NCBI GenBank assembly: GCA_004525825.1
Contig: SPBY01000246.1
Span: 1-5,530, forward strand
Origin: Bacteroidia bacterium
GTDB taxonomy: Bacteria > Bacteroidota > Bacteroidia > Bacteroidales > GCA-2748055
Direction of reading: 5' to 3'
DNA: 5,530 bases
Shown here: positions 5,222 to 5,530 of the stretch, piece after piece
Position numbering within the stretch: position 1 is the stretch's first letter
How the letters are laid out: each line of letters starts with the position of its first letter
The notes under the pieces: model-generated
Databases searched by the model: none
Told to the model about the DNA's origin: nothing
The model's input: the letters and a program-made list of their open reading frames with translations, nothing else
Translations under genes and position numbers: made by a program

Positions 5222-5287
5222 GGCTAAGACTTGGAAAATTCCTGGCTAATACCTGGAGAGCCAACGGTAACGGCTTGGAAGATCTCC
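5222..5287. repeat. Three imperfect 22-bp tandem units between the operon and porP
   Basis: The units begin at 5222, 5244 and 5266. Units one and two share GGCTAA, then AC, then a [CT]TGGA block (GGCTAAGACTTGGAAA and GGCTAATACCTGGAGA). Unit three has GGTAACGGCTTGGAAGA, which aligns with a 1-base gap. The TGGA blocks recur with an exact 22-bp period (TTGGA at 5231, CTGGA at 5253, TTGGA at 5275). The head of each unit resembles the CGGTAA core of the promoter-proximal direct repeat, so these may be further, weaker binding sites of the same regulator. Confidence 0.5.
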
Positions 5288-5290
5288 CAG

Positions 5291-5329
5291 AAAAAACTAA
5301 GTTAATTTAGCCTGATTTTCTGAGCTAAA
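5291..5329 (-). terminator. Weak terminator candidate downstream of the PorP/SprF-like gene
   Basis: On the minus strand, TTTAGC (5329-5324) pairs with GCTAAA (5311-5306) around a 12-nt loop, and a run of six T follows at 5296-5291. The 9-nt gap between stem and T-run is longer than ideal. A shorter alternative stem, CTAA with TTAG (5310-5307 and 5300-5297), abuts the T-run directly. The position, about 30 nt past the porP-like stop codon, fits a terminator. Confidence 0.35.
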
Positions 5330-5359
5330 CAATCAAAACACAGGAAATTGGTCGGGAGA

Positions 5360-5530
5360 TCAGAAGCGGTTTAGCCAGCGATAACGGCGGGCATTGTCTC
5401 CAAATTTGGCAATGATTGTGAATTCATGGGTGCCATAGCTATGCTTCATGATGCTGTTGAGTCCTATATCATAGGCATATCCGAAAATCAATTTATCAAC
5501 GCTGACTCCGGCCAATATGATGATGGATTG
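5360..5530 (-). CDS. PorP/SprF-like type IX secretion outer-membrane protein, C-terminal part
   Basis: The frame is open from the window edge to a TGA at 5360-5362, giving the last 56 residues of a protein whose start lies beyond base 5530. The segment VDKLIFGYAYDIGLNSIMKHSYGTHEF followed by TIIAKFGDNARRYRWLNRF matches the end of PorP/SprF family proteins. There a GY-YD strand, a short loop and a Gly-[ST]-HE motif precede the final beta strand and a basic C-terminus. Family members sit in the outer membrane and associate with gliding or type IX secretion, often as small repeats-anchoring partners. Only the C-terminus is visible, so the subgroup, the signal peptide and the upstream neighbours cannot be judged. 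Its transcript runs toward the operon at 5109-2105 on the same strand but is separated from it by about 250 nt with a weak terminator. Confidence 0.8.
   Translation of the reverse strand, partial: QSIIILAGVSVDKLIFGYAYDIGLNSIMKHSYGTHEFTIIAKFGDNARRYRWLNRF

Overview
The window looks like a chromosomal segment of a Bacteroidota bacterium, probably an anaerobic or facultative member of the Bacteroidales/Marinilabiliales type. The signs are a PorP/SprF (type IX secretion) C-terminus at the right edge, a NuoE-type hydrogenase/dehydrogenase remnant at the left edge, LytS/LytTR signalling with a LiaF-like membrane protein, promoter elements matching the Bacteroidota -7 consensus TAnnTTTG, and mostly absent Shine-Dalgarno sequences. 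The assignment rests on recognised families and was not tested by a database search.

Layout. Positions 1-46 hold two tandem hairpins downstream of a minus-strand NuoE/HydC-like gene (51-425). That gene appears broken: it has an in-frame TAG near its N-terminus and an in-frame deletion that removes the second cysteine pair of its [2Fe-2S] site. Diverging from it is a complete tag gene for 3-methyladenine DNA glycosylase I (424-996). An AT-rich spacer follows, carrying a promoter-like element inside a large imperfect palindrome (1036-1089). It leads into a two-gene unit: an SPFH/band-7 membrane protein (1092-1946) and a 50-residue Arc-type ribbon-helix-helix protein (1948-2100).

A compact minus-strand operon converges on that unit with only 4 bp between the stop codons. 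Read in transcription order it is a LiaF-like membrane protein with FGG repeats (5109-4324), a LytS-type sensor histidine kinase (4321-3266), a LytTR response regulator (3263-2502) and a GroES-like co-chaperone (2488-2105). The gaps are 2, 2 and 13 nt. This reads as one envelope-stress-type signalling unit: the membrane protein probably modulates the kinase, the kinase phosphorylates the regulator at Asp56, and the regulator binds DNA through its LytTR domain.

The intergenic region upstream of that operon (5110-5359) is the most interesting non-coding part. Next to the predicted promoter lies a perfect 9-bp direct repeat with a 21-bp period, which is the geometry expected for a LytTR-bound site. 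Farther out are three imperfect 22-bp tandem units with a related core. Together they give five CGG(C)TAA-like cores spaced 21, 31, 22 and 22 bp, roughly on one face of the helix. This is a good candidate for the operator through which the operon controls itself. The window ends inside the minus-strand porP/sprF-like gene (5360-5530, only its C-terminus present).
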